NCBI GenBank assembly: GCA_001586965.3
Contig: LUCW03000140.1
Span: 97,501-137,500 of the forward strand
Direction of reading: 5' to 3'
From: Sphaeroforma sirkka
Lineage: Eukaryota > Opisthokonta > Ichthyosporea > Ichthyophonida
DNA: 40,000 nt
Shown here: piece by piece, positions 26,650 to 39,909 of the stretch
How positions within the stretch are numbered: the stretch's first letter is position 1
Layout of the letters: every line of letters starts with the position of its first letter
Notes under the pieces: model-generated
Told to the model about the DNA's origin: nothing
Seen by the model: only the letters and a program-made list of their open reading frames with translations
Databases searched by the model: none
Position numbers and translations under genes: made by a program

Positions 26650-29600
26650 AAAATCCAACATTTAAATTTTTAGCTCTTTTGATTTTTCATATTGCTCGTT
26701 GCTCGTTAGCTCTCATCATTGGGAGCTCATTGCACACAGCTTTTTAATTTTGAGAGTTCATTATCAAAATTATTTATTTCAGAGATATTTAAGCTTTCCA
26801 GCCCCGCTTTATCAGGTTCTCAGTCTCTATGCTCTGTGCGAGTATGCATTCTCTCCAGCTACAGGCTTAACCATGGTTTTCTTGTGTTTAACGAATAATT
26901 TTCCCACGAGTGCTTTCGTTAGAGCATCAGCAGTCATCTTGTCTGTGGGCGTGTATCGTAAGACCACCGAGTTGTCTTGAATTTTATCCCGGATAAAATA
27001 GTGTCTTAGGTCCAGGTGTTCCGTCCTACGGTTCACCTTATCATCTTCAGCAATTTTTATCGCCGATTGGTGTCTTGATTGATGACAATTGGTCCAGTGT
27101 TGATTCTAAGTTCCGACAGTAAATTTCGCAACCAACAGATTTCCTTTGTGACATCATTTAGGGTAATGATTTTTGCTTCGCAAGTAGACTGTGCTGTCAG
27201 TTGCTGCTTTCTTGATCCCCAAATCACAGGTGCGCCGCACATTAAAATGACGTAACCACTTGTTGATTTTCGGTCTGTTGCGTCAGAGGCAAAGCTTGCA
27301 TCAGCGAAAGCGACCGGCTGTAGGGATATCTCAGGGTCAAACCTTAGTCCATATCCAGAGGTACCCTTCAGATATCGAAGGACTCGCTTGGCAGCATTCA
27401 AGTGACGTACGAATGGTTTGTCAAGGTGCCTGGATAATTGGTTCACGGCGAATGTGATATCTGGTCGTGTACCATCAGCTAAGTACCGAAGGGCGCCGAT
27501 TAGTTCTCTGTAGGGCATATTTCCGGCGAGCGTGTCAGAATGACATGGTGTTAAATCCGTATTGTACAAAGGTACTGGTGACGGCTGAGCATTTTCCAAG
27601 TTATATTTTTGGAGTAATGTGCTGACATAGATTTGTTGGTGTATGGTGACTACTCCTGAGGGCAGAAATTCCATTTTCATTTTTAAACCCCATTCTGCTT
27701 TTGGCATTGATTTTGTTGACCATTTTTTGAATAAAATTGCCTCCAAAATATCCAGAGTTCGTTTGTCGGAGGTAGCGGAAACGGCTTGTACTGACCTGCT
27801 CTTGAAAATCACCGGACACATTTTCGAGAAAATGTTTGGTTCGAGACTTCGAGCCCCTCCAAAACCAAAAATTCAAAAATTTGGCCGTTTTGGATATGCT
27901 GTTTAAAAATATAGACTATTTGGGTCCATATAAGTCACTTTTAGGGTCGATTATGGCAAAATTTAATACCCCCCAAAAAACTTTGCAAATATCCAAGAGT
28001 CTCCAATGACATGTTTTGTCACGCACAAAGTTAGAAATCACTAATATGAGAAGTAGCCATACTATTACTATACTATATGTATAATATATGCACACTTGTA
28101 AATGGTATCTTCTGATGTGATAAGCATGTCGAACAGGTCAAGGCACTTGAAGAGATAAAACTTAGGAGACAGGCAAACGAACAAGTTTACTGCAGTTATA
28201 CATGATGATGAATTTGAACCTGATGAAATAAGAGTTGATTAAATGAGGATAGTACTTTTGATAGGGAACAAACTTTCGTGGATATTTTACTAGATTACTA
28301 GATGATGGGAAGTATTTGAACAAACGATGGGAGGCTGTCTATACAGGTGCATCGGCAAGGATAGACCGAAGAAAGAGATTGAAAGCAAAGAAGATCTGAT
28401 TAGGAACCGATGGTATAATCATGAAGTCTTTCTTCAGTATGAACCCTAAGGTAGTAAACCCTAAACTCTCAACCCTAATACTTATGTGACGTCAGGTGGT
28501 CCCTCTGTGTCAAACCCGCGACATAAATCTGTTCAGACTTTGCAGTCGTATCCTAAGAGAGTGCCTTCTATTCGACAATCTCTGCGTATATGTTTCTTTT
28601 AGAAGAAGGCTATGGCGTATAGCTCTGTTGATACTCGTTGAAGCGCTTTCTTTAGAGTGTTTTAATGTTTTGGCGGCCGACAGTCAACAATCTAAATATT
28701 GGCCACCACATATGCTGTCATGGTCGGATATATTTGGCCCCGTCGCGATTTTATCGTCCACGTATACAATGACCAGGTCCAAGGTGCCGTCGGAATTTTT
28801 TCAAAAAAAATAATGATGGGTCTGATCGCGTTGGCTGATATCCCTGTTGACCTAGGACCTCACAGAGCTCCACAAAGTATAAATAGCCAGATTGCTTTAG
28901 ACCATAGAGTGGTAAATTTACTCTGCACCATACGGCTTTGTTACCTTGGCTGTACTCATGATATAATTTCTGCTCCTCTTCGCTGAGTAAATCAAGGGCC
29001 AGGTGTAATCCTTGTGGCATCCTCATATATACGTAACGATCCATTTTCCCGTTTAAGTATGCGTTTGGCGAGTCGAATTGTCTGACATGACATTTCTTAC
29101 TGGCTGTTAGTGCCAAACAAATGCGGACAGTCTCTTTGCTCACTACCTTGGCGTCACTGCGTTCGAAATCCACTCCTTCGACAGCATTATATCCGGCTAC
29201 GGTCAGTCGTCCTTTAAATCGCTCGATTTTTCCAGCAGAGTCCATTTTAGGAGTAAAGACCCATTTGGAGTTCATAATCGAGCTTTTTGCAGGTTTAGAG
29301 TCTACAAGAGTAAAGGTCACTCGTTTCACTAGGTCTTAGACTTCTTTGGTCGCTGCGTCCATCCATTATTGGAAAAATTGTCAACTTCACGGAAAGTCTT
29401 GGGAATTGGGATTTGCACTGGCGTAGGTTGTTGCTGATGTTGAGTAGCTGAAAATGCAGTTGTTGAGTTTCTTCTTCGTCCAGAGCGACAACTGTCATTA
29501 CTCTTGTTGCTCATCCAGGCTGGATTATCTGAAATTTGCAAATTTGTGACTTCTCTCGAAGATCGGTGTCTGGCCTTTTTCCGCTTTGAGATGCGTGCGG

Positions 29601-30830
29601 ATATGGTGTCAGTCTGGTCTTTGGAAGCAGCAGAATAATTTGATGTTGATAAAATATCAGAGTCCTCCGACTCTCGATGGCGTTTACTAGAGGTTTTTTG
29701 AGTAATTTCACCTGGGTCCATAGGCTGTGAAGATACAGTTGATAAGTCGTCGTTCGTCGGCTCAACTCTTCTTCCTGTAGTCTGCTCCGTACACTGTCCA
29801 TCCTTCCATATGTAAAATTCATCCTCAAAAAAGCGTATATCTCTGGTTCGTGATACTCTGTTGGTTTCTGGACTAAAAACTCGAAAAGTATCAGAGGTGG
29901 TTCGCTGGGGGCTAGCCATCACAATTCCACGGCGAGCACGTTTATCCCATTTGTTGCTTTTAGTCGTCTTCCTCCATAAACATTTGCTGCCGAAAGTTCG
30001 AAAACGGTTATAATTTGGTTTAGGGCCAGTGAACCTTTCGATTGGCGTTGTCGGGTTCCTCTTACTCCCGACGTTGTTGTGAGCGTCTGTGACATGTTGA
30101 TATGCTTCACTCCAAAATTCATCACCTAATCCTGAGTTGTGCAGAGTCGCTCTAGCTCTTCCTAAATTAGTACGATGGCTCCGCTCAATTTTTCCATTGT
30201 GTTGTGGTGAGTCTTTTGGTGTTGATCGAATATCGTATCCAAGTCTTCGTAAGTTAGTCTCTACTGCCTTATCCACAAATTCCGAGCCTCGGTCGAATTG
30301 AAAAATGTTTGCTTTTCGTCCACTTAGTACAGTTAAGTCGTCCAATGGTCCGAGTAAGGTGTCATATACTACAGGCGCTTTCTTGGTGGACAGAGGTTCG
30401 AATTTCTCAAAGTTGGAGCAATCGTCTATGAAAGTAAGGCCATAGAAATTTCATCCGATACTCCGTTTAAATTTTCCAATAAGGTTAATATAGAGTAAGT
30501 CCATTGGGTTTTGTGATGGGGCGTTTTTTTCTGATTTTTCGTGTCCGACGTCTGACAAGTTTACCCATGATACAAGACTCGCAGTTTGCATGGTAATCGA
30601 TAGGAGGCAGGCCCTTGGGTAAGTGATCTGGATGTGCTAGTCGTTCATGCCAGCTGGCGGCGTACGCAAATTCTTTCGAAAAATTTCCAGGGGTACGACG
30701 TAAACGCCATGCTTTTTCTCGCAATTATATACCAGGTGTTGGGGAGATAGTAAGAGACAGACTGCGTTATCCATGTAGATTTTGTATCCTGCCTTGGTTG
30801 ATTGGCGGACCTGATAAGTTATTTTTTTTC
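26650..30830 (-). mobile_element. Ty1/copia element, pol region (fossil)
   Basis: In transcript order: a GAG-pre-integrase zinc region with WHERLAHP and CESC (30485-30724); an integrase core with FQFDRGSEFVDKA and STPKDSPQHNGKIERSHR (29329-30345); a reverse transcriptase with NSKWVFTPKMDSAGKIERFK and LPLYGLKQSG (28751-29329); and an RNase H with ADASFASDATDRKSTSGY (27057-27821), tailing off with TADALTKALVGK near 26880-26950. Integrase before reverse transcriptase marks Ty1/copia. A non-coding stretch of about 850 bases (27900-28750) separates the RT and RNase H parts. The element is broken several times and I see no matching LTR pair. It sits between two pieces of a Ty3/gypsy element of the same strand, probably as a nested insertion. 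Confidence 0.88.
27900..28750. other. Unexplained AT-rich stretch within the copia fossil
   Basis: No retroelement domain is readable on the - strand through most of this interval. It holds three CCCTAA motifs at 28442-28480 and a + strand acidic frame (DDEFEPDEIRVD) near 28205. It could be a further insertion or heavily decayed sequence; no terminal repeats were recognised. Confidence 0.35.
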
Positions 30831-31950
30831 AGATATTAAAGTATCTTGAAGTGTTTTGAGTTTTAAGTGAATAGTTGCCATTTATTTGATTCCTTGAGCC
30901 ATCAAAAAACACCTCTTAAGGTGATAAAGGTTCTCACTTATTCACGTCCTCAACTGTGGTTTCCATTGTAATCTCTGGCCTTATGCTCTTAGATTGTACT
31001 TCTCCGATAGTTAGGGATGCCTTTATGCCCATCAGAGATATTCTATATTGATGATTCCATACTCCCGGCATTTTGGTTCCGAGATAATTCCATCTAAAAT
31101 ACTTCTGTGTCCCTCTCTGAGTTTAGATTATCTCCTTGGTTGATGCTGGGATAAACCTTGTTGAGTCTCCGCTGTTTGGTCGCAGTTTTAAGCTTGGTAA
31201 ACAATCCTGGTTCACTGCGATCAATAGTTATACTTAAACTGAGAAGATCAGTCATACCTACAATTAAATCGTATTTCTGAGACACGTCAGTAACGATTAG
31301 GTGAGTCTTTACTTCTCTTCTGTATGACAACATTATGTGTACATAGTCAATGGCTTCGTCGCAAGTGGTAACTTTACCATTTCCCAAGATTAAATTAGTT
31401 GTTTCGCTATGGATAGCCATATCTGTAGCGTAGGCTACTCGACGTGAGATAGCAGAGACTTCAGCCCCTGGATCAAAAGTGCTACAACTTTTTCTCCATT
31501 TACCTAAACGGTTTGAAATATACGTTCAATTCCTTTGGTATAGATTTTATTATACTTTTTCTCATAATCTTGCTCTAGTGCACATATGGAGCTGTCAGTG
31601 CTTAACTTGGACGTCCGGCATGTTCTTGCAATCATCTTTGTGTTAACCGTTAGTATCTTTGCAAGTAGTACACTCTTTCATATAGTGTCCAAAGTTTGGC
31701 TTGCGTGGTGCACACTTGACAGAGTCGTGTTTACCATTCCACTTGCCATCACGTGAGGTTGTAGCCACACTTCTTGCAAGGTGCTCTCTCCTTCCTTTCA
31801 CCCTTTTGTTCAGTAGAAGTAGAGCCTTTACCACCTCCAGCAGTAGTGCGAGGTTGCGTAGTATTACACGCAGTGTTATTCTCTATCGCGGTACACTTAG
31901 CGGGCTGAGAAAAGCTCGAGGTACTAAGTACTCTATTAGATAGGTTGGTA
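30831..31950 (-). mobile_element. Ty3/gypsy gag-protease fragment (fossil)
   Basis: The open piece at 31094-31420 includes HLIVTDVSQKYDLIVGMTDL, the pattern of the C-terminal half of a gypsy-type retropepsin (YDLIIGMDWL in many elements). At 31643-31834 a zinc-knuckle-like stretch (KPNFGHYMKECTTC) follows a basic region. Same strand as the integrase at 25313-26596, and in the expected upstream order, so both may be parts of one element now split by the copia insertion. Broken, with several breaks. Confidence 0.6.
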
Positions 31951-32129
31951 TACTTTTGAACTATCTTCTCAGAGACAGACTAAGGCATAGATCGCAAATC
32001 ACCATAGGCGATAAAATATCTGATAAAAAGAACTATAACTACTTGCGTACAACTCCTTTTATTGCTAAAGTTGCAAAACTTCCCCTACCCACGTCACTAA
32101 TTAGCTCCTCCTCATCGACGGTGGAGCTA

Positions 32130-34900
32130 TATGCCAACTAGATGCACACGTCTGCTCACCCCTTACTCGCAAACTTGGAAACCAGCAATTTCTCATACAA
32201 ACTCGCTGACAACACATGACACCCTGAATATATTCGTGCGTATTCTCCTCAGGAGTGCAGGTATGCCCCTGTCTTGTTGGGAAGACGACAAGCTCGAAGC
32301 CGACGACCTTCTCAACAACACTTCTCCCAGTGTGCCCGGACCACTCGCGCCCTGTAGACCACCTACCTCGCGACCCCCGCGCCCGCTTCGGATGCGTCGT
32401 GGCGTTCAAGCTTCGGGCCCCGGCAGCTACCGCCACCTGTAAGTATGACCACCCAAGTATGAACTCCCAAGTCGGTTATGGCGTCCTCCTCAGGCGCTCT
32501 CAAAGAAACCCCCATTATTATTGCATCCAGAACTTTGCTACGCAGTGTTAGGTTGACACCAAGGACGTCGAGTCATTCCCGATGAGAATCCCCAATGGTC
32601 AGCAGACGGTCGAAAAGCCTATCGCTCACCCCTTCATACTAGCTGCGACAACCCCTTGGATTGGTATAACGCTACCTCCACACTGTCTGTCACCTTTATC
32701 TATACTAGCCCACACCCTCCGGATATTGGTATCCTTGACTACCTGCACCAAGACGCTATCTCCCCCCAACCCTTTAAACGCAATTTTCACCCCCGATCCC
32801 ACCCACACCCCACCTGCACCTGCACCTGCATTACTTCCAACCTCTCACACACACCTTTCTCCCTCTATATCTTCTGAACCCGTTACCCCCTAACTACAAG
32901 TCACCCCTCTGCAATCGTCTCCTCCGTCTTGGCATATTTCCATATCAACCAACACACTTTCCCAGACCCCCACAACTCCTGGTGTCTTCACTACACCTCC
33001 GACTAGCCCTGTACCTCCTACCCCCTATCATCTCTACCGACCCCTCCTCTCATACTCATTCTTGACCGCCATCCTACACCAGTCAACCCTATGTAATCCC
33101 CCATTCATCCTACACCGCCTACCCCTCCTCCTGTCTTTGCGACTTCCCAATCTTTGCCAGCCCCTCTACATTAATCTCTTTCTCTCCCACGCCCCCGTCC
33201 TCGCCCTCCACCTGGTGCACCTCAACCATCTCGCCCGGCGCCACCACCGCACATCACGACACCTCCCGACTTCCCTCGCACACTCCTCCGTAATCTCTAC
33301 CTCGATTCGATGTCACCACTCACCACTACATTTCACGACCCCACAGGCAAGTTCGAGACCGCCGCTGAATCAGTTCGTTTCCTCCAGCAGTATCCTACAT
33401 TCCCATCCGCTACTCGCACCATTACTCCGACTACACGTCCTGAGCTCTCTCTGGCCGAAGCAGCTGCCGTGTACTACCCTAACGTGCCAAAATCCATCGC
33501 TGCGGCTCTCAAGTCTCCCTCACGCGCCGACTGGCTTCATGCCATCAATACCGAACGCGCCAACCACGAATATAACAACCTGGCTGACTTGGTTTCCCTC
33601 TCTCAGGTTCTCACGGTCACCAACACGACGAACACGGCCAACTCAACTGATTCAAAGCTCGTCTTGTCGCCCGAGGCGATGAACAACAACATCCGGCCGC
33701 CCATGCTGCCGCCTTCCATTTTTTTTTTTGCCACTGCGGCGTTTTAAGGAAAGGAGGTCCATCATTTTGATATCACCTCCACCTATTTGTCCAGCAAACT
33801 AGACGTATCAGTCTTTATGTACTCACCGGAGGGCTCAGTGGAACCCAGCCATTATCCTGCTAATCACGCGCTGAAACTACACCGTGGCCACTACGGTCTA
33901 AAGCAGGCGGGGAGTCTCTGGAACAATAGACATCGCTTTCAAACTACGCGCTGTCGACCAATAAACGCTGTCGACTTCATACAATCCGAAGTTGACAAAT
34001 GCATCTGGCTCCACAGGACCAGAGACATCGTCGTGATCATTTATGTTCACAAAACTTTGCCGGCACCTACACCTGGCTCTTCAGACGCTTTCTGGCTCTA
34101 TCAGCACTTATGTCTGCACTACAGCATGACAAACCTCAATCTGGCTAAGCATGTCGTAGGCCTCCGAGTTATACAATCAGACACTGGCGAAATCCCATTC
34201 CTACAAGATGCACGTTGATTAACCCTTTTCACATGCGCGACGTTCCTGCGATTCGCACCCCTGGTTCCGGCCAGCACCTTGGTGCTCTCTCAGCCACCCC
34301 ATTCACGGGTAAATTCCGCCAGCCCCTGCGCGCCCTCGGCGTCACGTCCAATATGACACGTGTGACATTGCTTGCACTCTCTTAACCAATTGGCAGCCTT
34401 CAGTACAGCACCCCTCACGGCTCACGACGATGCTCTGCTTCGTATCTTGCTGTACCTTGCTGGGGAGGCCACTTTCATATCGCTCAAATCTTCCAAGCAA
34501 CCCCTCGACAGCACTCTCCTCTCCTATAGTGACAGTGACTGGGCATCATGCCTCATCACTTGCAAGTCACACACCATCTGCTTCAACCACACGCCCATCT
34601 ACTGGCGTTTCAGAAGCAGAATACCGTCTCCATCAGCTCCGACGAGGCCGAGCCATTACCTGGATCTGCAACATGATGTATGCTCTTGGCTATTCTCTCG
34701 CGCTCCCCACTTGGCTTCACATCGACAATCAGAGCGCGATAAAAATCGCACTTAGGACAGGCACGCCGATTACATACGTGACTGTGCCCGGCAGGGTATG
34801 ATAGAGCTCGGCTATATCTCTACCCACTCCAACCGTGCCGAGATACTCACTAAGCGTATTGGTCGTCCAACAGAAACTTTGCTCTATCTGTCATGATCTC
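32130..34900 (+). mobile_element. GC-richer Ty1/copia fragment on the + strand (fossil)
   Basis: In order: a post-integrase segment near 32380-32520 (ARFGCVVAFK, VGYGVLLRRSQRNPHYY); a proline/threonine-rich spacer; the start of the reverse transcriptase near 33470-33600 (VPKSIAAALKSPSRADWLHA); its middle at 33787-34218 (SSKLDVSVFMYSPEG, HYGLKQAGSLWNN); an RNase H region at 34372-34755 (LLSYSDSDWASC); and the family's typical ending near 34815-34870 (STHSNRAEILTKRIGRP). The base composition is unlike the other copia element, so it is a separate lineage. Broken with many breaks. Confidence 0.8.
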
Positions 34901-35682
34901 AACTATGACCATGTGAGTCTGTTTTGCTTTTTTTGTCGTCACCAGCAACCTCCGGAATGCTCTACATCACCATCACTATACCGGCAGGAAGCAAAAATCA
35001 TTAGTGTACCAACAGCAAGACAATCCTCAAGCGTTGCTGTTTTGACGCACACGGGTTGTACTCGAAAACTGTTATCATTGCAGATTCTATGTTGTCATGC
35101 CCTATCGAGAAGTAATCTCTAGGGAGACCTGGCAAACGATAAGATGGAGTTCTTACCTCATAAATGCTCCACGGGATATCAAAACAGTGCGAGAGATAAC
35201 CTAAGCTCTAAAAGAGCGCATCTCAACACTTCTAGGAGAACAGTCCAGCAACAACACAAATTTTACCGCAAAACGTGGTCGCACGTCAGATATCGTAGTA
35301 ATGCTGTAACCAAAACCGAGTAGCGCTTAGTAAAGGGTGTAAAGTCTAAATAAGTGAACTTAGTCAGAAGTACCGCGCGCCTGCTGTGCTTATTAGTCAC
35401 GTTTTTATGTGGGTCGAGATTTTCTCTAGCAGGTGATTGTGAAGATATATGTACCTATGGTTTTGGTCTCCTAGTTACTAAATTATGATGACATCCGATG
35501 ATCTCTCTTATCAAATCCTCTATTTCACTATCTGATCCGGTCCGCTTGTTGAAGTAATCCACTTAGGTCCAGTCCGCTGGTCCGGTTTTGAATCTCCGTC
35601 CAGGGTACTTTGTTCATAATGCTGAACGAGAATAATGTATCGGCAGCACAGGTGAAGCATGCATCACATCACAAGAGAATAG
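34901..35682. other. Non-coding stretch between two retroelement fossils
   Basis: No open frame with a recognisable domain and no clear repeat was found. It may contain the 3' end of the copia fragment and the outer edge of the DIRS-like element. Confidence 0.4.
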
Positions 35683-38600
35683 AGAACAAAGCAAGAAAAA
35701 GAATAGAATAAAAAATAATAACATTGTAGGTACTAAAGTTAACAAACGCAACGACCGGCCCAAAAAATGATTCCAATAAATACCAAAATCCATTTCGGCG
35801 CACTTCTAGCAAAATCTACCTCCGATGACAACGCCAACATCGACATCTCCCGTGGTGATCGTCCCCACATCAGCCATTTCATCAGCTGACAATACCCCAA
35901 ATAAACATCATCATTAATTGATCCCTTGTATAAATTATCTCACACGCAGATGTTCAGAGCTTGATACAGTTAGTGCATCAACAAAATTCATCCGTTGAAC
36001 AACTTGTGTCAACCCCATCACGGCGTGGCGCATGCACGAAGAATCACCGCACCGTCGAATGAATGTCCACACCACTGGCCACTCTTGTGCAAAGTCTCTA
36101 GAAACCCGAGTATCAATTTTGACATAACTTCCAGTGCTAGTTATTGTGGTAGCCACCCACACGGGTCCCACATTTTTGGTGGTTGATATTAGAGCTGTAT
36201 TTCGACTCATCATTCCTTTCATAGGATTCGTGTTCGAGGAAGCCACCTACTTGAGCGCGCGCTACCTTTTGGCCTCCGTAGCAGCTCCCCGATATTTGTA
36301 CGCCTGGGAGCTGTCGTCCTGGACCACACCTTTCCGGCAACAGACCTAGACTTAACGCTGGTTCGTAGATGACTTCGAGGTCATCCAAGCTCCAGGCATG
36401 GGTGCTCACGAAGCGGCAAAAATAAAAAGCGGCATTCCTATTGCCTTTGAGAAGACAACTACTAGAGTTACCGTATCTGAATATTCTGGTTTGTATTGGT
36501 CTTACTGCACGAAAACTAAGCTCATTCAAATTACTGCTTCAAGCACGCTGTTCGCGGTCAACTGCAACCGCACACGATATTGCATCCCTTGGAGGTTGCC
36601 TTATATGTCTTCCCCAAGCTAGACCCTAGACATAAGGCATATTTCGGCTACTTTGAAATAATCCTGCTCATCACAAACATATTCGACTTTTCGATGATAT
36701 CCGTCAGGATAACCAATCCTGGCTGCACATCTAAATTCTTGGACAAAGACGACCCTTCTTGTGTACAACTATATCCACTGGCGGTTGCATCTCCACGGAC
36801 GAATGGTAATCCTTCGGTGGTAACAGCACCATCTCTATACGGATTCGCAAGGAAAAAAAACGTTGATTACAGCTTTGGAACTACATGCCGTGATCTATAT
36901 GACGGACATCTTCGAAAACTGATGGAGGGAGCGTAGTATTCTTATACTCTCCGACAACGGGGTGCTGTCGCAACCATCGCCTCACGCCCAATTACAGAAA
37001 TGCTTAGTTTACTGCGTAAATATTCTGATATAAATGTAAGCCTATTACGATATAGGATCACGTGCGATCACATACCTGGCGTCAATAATCAAATTGCCGA
37101 TAAGATGTCACGTTATGAACTACTAGAGACTAAACTATTTACACCAATGTATCCCTGCCCAACGACACTGGCTCCGTGTGCTTGTTTGCAAGAGCATATA
37201 TACTACGCCAGGCTTTGGGATAAGTTTCATTAATATATTTTATAAGCACTATTATAGTCTATCTACTTTTTGACACTGAATAGGTCAAGTAAGCCTGATT
37301 CCCTTCGCTTCGGATATAAGCACGCCAGCAGTGCTAACAACTGACGTGACAGACGAACCTCTGCTTAGTTTCTTCTGAAGGACTTCGAACTGGGTGTGGC
37401 AGCCCGGACCCGTGCAAGTAGCAACAAGGCTCTCTGCTGTTCATGAAGGGCTCATATCATCCTCTTATATTTTCACAGGCAAAAATCCTGAAGGCGAAGA
37501 CATCGGAGGTTTCTATTGCTGGCTGACTTGGTAGGCGAGGCCATCAACCCGAGTCAATCGCATCGTATTTGTCCGGCGTACGGCATATGTATAAAATGTC
37601 AGCGATTATTCATCCTCACAGATTCTAGCTGTGACCTTGCTCCGCAGGGCAATCAAGCGATGACAAGCTGTAAGAGGCCTGCTTCGGTTCAAGCGAAAGC
37701 ATCACACCACGCTTGCTGCTATCGAGGTTTCATCCAGTGATCAAGCGATGCTTTAATGATAAAGAGTTTGTCAGAGTGTGGTCCATCACGTTGGTAGGGG
37801 CTTTTTCCTTGTTTTGTAGTGGGGAACTCACAATCCCTCCTCAACTATAAACATAACCCAAATATGTGCAGACCTGTAATTCCAACACTTCCTTCATAAA
37901 AATTCAACAAAATCGGGCGACACCGATACGAGTACAAAAATTACCGGACACGTACGCCAAGATTTGCCCCTACCGCAACTTAATACTATGGCTATCGCTC
38001 ACCGCCTCGGAACACGCAGACAGTCACCTGATTTCACTAAAAAACATTTGCCATATCAAAAGTTATCAAGCATCTGGTTAAAGCCACGGCCTCGACAACG
38101 TAATCTACTCTGGCCACCCTTTGCGCATCGGAGGCACGCTGAAAGAAGCAGGCCTGGGTGACAGTGAAGCAAAAACTCTGGGTCGCTGGACCTCAGACAC
38201 ACATCATCAGCAATCAATCACGCATGCATAGCTCAAACACACATATATTCGCTAACATTGACACCAGCTTCACACACATTGTAACTCACGAGACTGCACT
38301 CTCACCGGTGCGCGCGATCAGTGTCACCACTCGCGTTGAACTCTTCGAGTCGTGGGATAGCTCGAACCTCAACTTTAGGTAGCAAAGTTCACATCTGTCC
38401 GAGCTTTGTGAGCATGGTGAAGACCAACGCGTCTCGAGCAGAAAACACCACACCGATTTCATTGCAATACGGCGCAGCCGTATATATTTGAAATCGCCGG
38501 CTTTTTGTACACTATATATATTTCATACGCCTTCAAGCCCCTTGAGCATAGGCAGATAGCGATTGCATAACTAGAATTTCGATATTTGTCGATATAAATA

Positions 38601-38686
38601 GGCAATCATAGCATACATACAAGCACCCACTCGCTTGCAAAAGTATAGTGTAGAACAAAGCAAGAAATAGAATAGAATTAAAAAAG
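35683..38686 (+). mobile_element. DIRS-like tyrosine-recombinase retroelement (fossil)
   Basis: Reverse transcriptase traces on the + strand near 36350-36480 include WFVDDFEVIQ, the catalytic VDD motif. An RNase H-like part follows at 36580-37233, ending in CDHIPGVNNQIADKMSRYE, the pattern common in DIRS elements. Near 38100-38230 stands the C-terminal box of a tyrosine recombinase, GHPLRIGGTLKEAGLG then LGRWTSD, with the H..R pair at 38115-38126. RT, RNase H and tyrosine recombinase in this order indicate the DIRS/Ngaro group, which integrates without a DDE integrase. A 34-base direct repeat brackets the block (35683-35716 and 38652-38686). Broken, several breaks. Confidence 0.78.
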
Positions 38687-38860
38687 CACCTCACAGGCTC
38701 ACACCCTCCCTACAAAAATCCGTACAGGAGTACACTATGTATCTGTATAATAAAAAAAATTAAACGATAGCTTCCCGCGAGCCAGGGTAGCGGCGTTCGC
38801 GGAAAGTCTGCCCGAGCTTATGTGGGCATGGTGACGACAGCGAGTCTCGCCACCATGTGC
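38393..38860. repeat. Imperfect direct repeat, period about 413 bases, near the DIRS-like 3' end
   Basis: A motif tctgtccgagctttgtgag with gagcatggtgaagac downstream at 38394-38440 recurs as tctgcccgagcttatgtgg with gggcatggtgacgac at 38807-38853. Repeats of this kind are common in the terminal regions of tyrosine-recombinase retroelements. Confidence 0.5.
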
Positions 38861-39538
<678 letters not shown>

Positions 39539-39589
39539 AAACGGTATCATGGCTTTCGTCAACAAATTCATTACACCTGATGACACAAT

Positions 39590-39909
39590 CTAGGCCTCGC
39601 CAACAGCCATCTGTGTCAGCTGCACCTCACTCTCCCCATCTCTTTGTGTCTGCTTGCCACTCGCACTGGCTCTTTTAGAATTCATCAGCTCCAGTGTGAG
39701 CCCCTCTATCTCCTTACGTAGCATACGTATATTCTCCTGTGTCTGTGCTACTACTTCGGCCATATCTACACCCTCGGGCACAGACCTTTTTCCGAATGCC
39801 CTTGAACTGTTTAAGCCGCTCACCGGCTTTCGCTGGGGTGCAGCGGGTGACAGCGGTGTTGTCACACATTCCTGATCCCACGCCAATGCCTTCTCCACTG
39901 AGTCAGCGC
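39590..39909 (-). CDS. Last exon of an unidentified host gene, coiled-coil C-terminus
   Basis: The exon begins after CTCACAG with two bases completing a codon and runs 106 codons to TAG. It encodes ADSVEKALAWDQEC, a proline/arginine-rich linker (PLSPAAPQRKPVSG), then a heptad-like stretch (VAQTQENIRMLRKEIEGLTL) and a polar tail ending VGEA. The unbroken frame, the good acceptor and the amphipathic helix support coding. I do not recognise the family; upstream exons would lie beyond 40000. The compound microsatellite lies in its 3' flank. Confidence 0.55.

Noticed and set aside
33062-33682. 206-residue + strand frame rich in H, L, P and S
   Set aside because: It is an alternative frame of a C-rich copia spacer and RT start; the copia signature is in another frame.
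36137-36529. 130-residue - strand frame
   Set aside because: It lies opposite the VDD reverse transcriptase segment of the DIRS-like element on the + strand and is its shadow.
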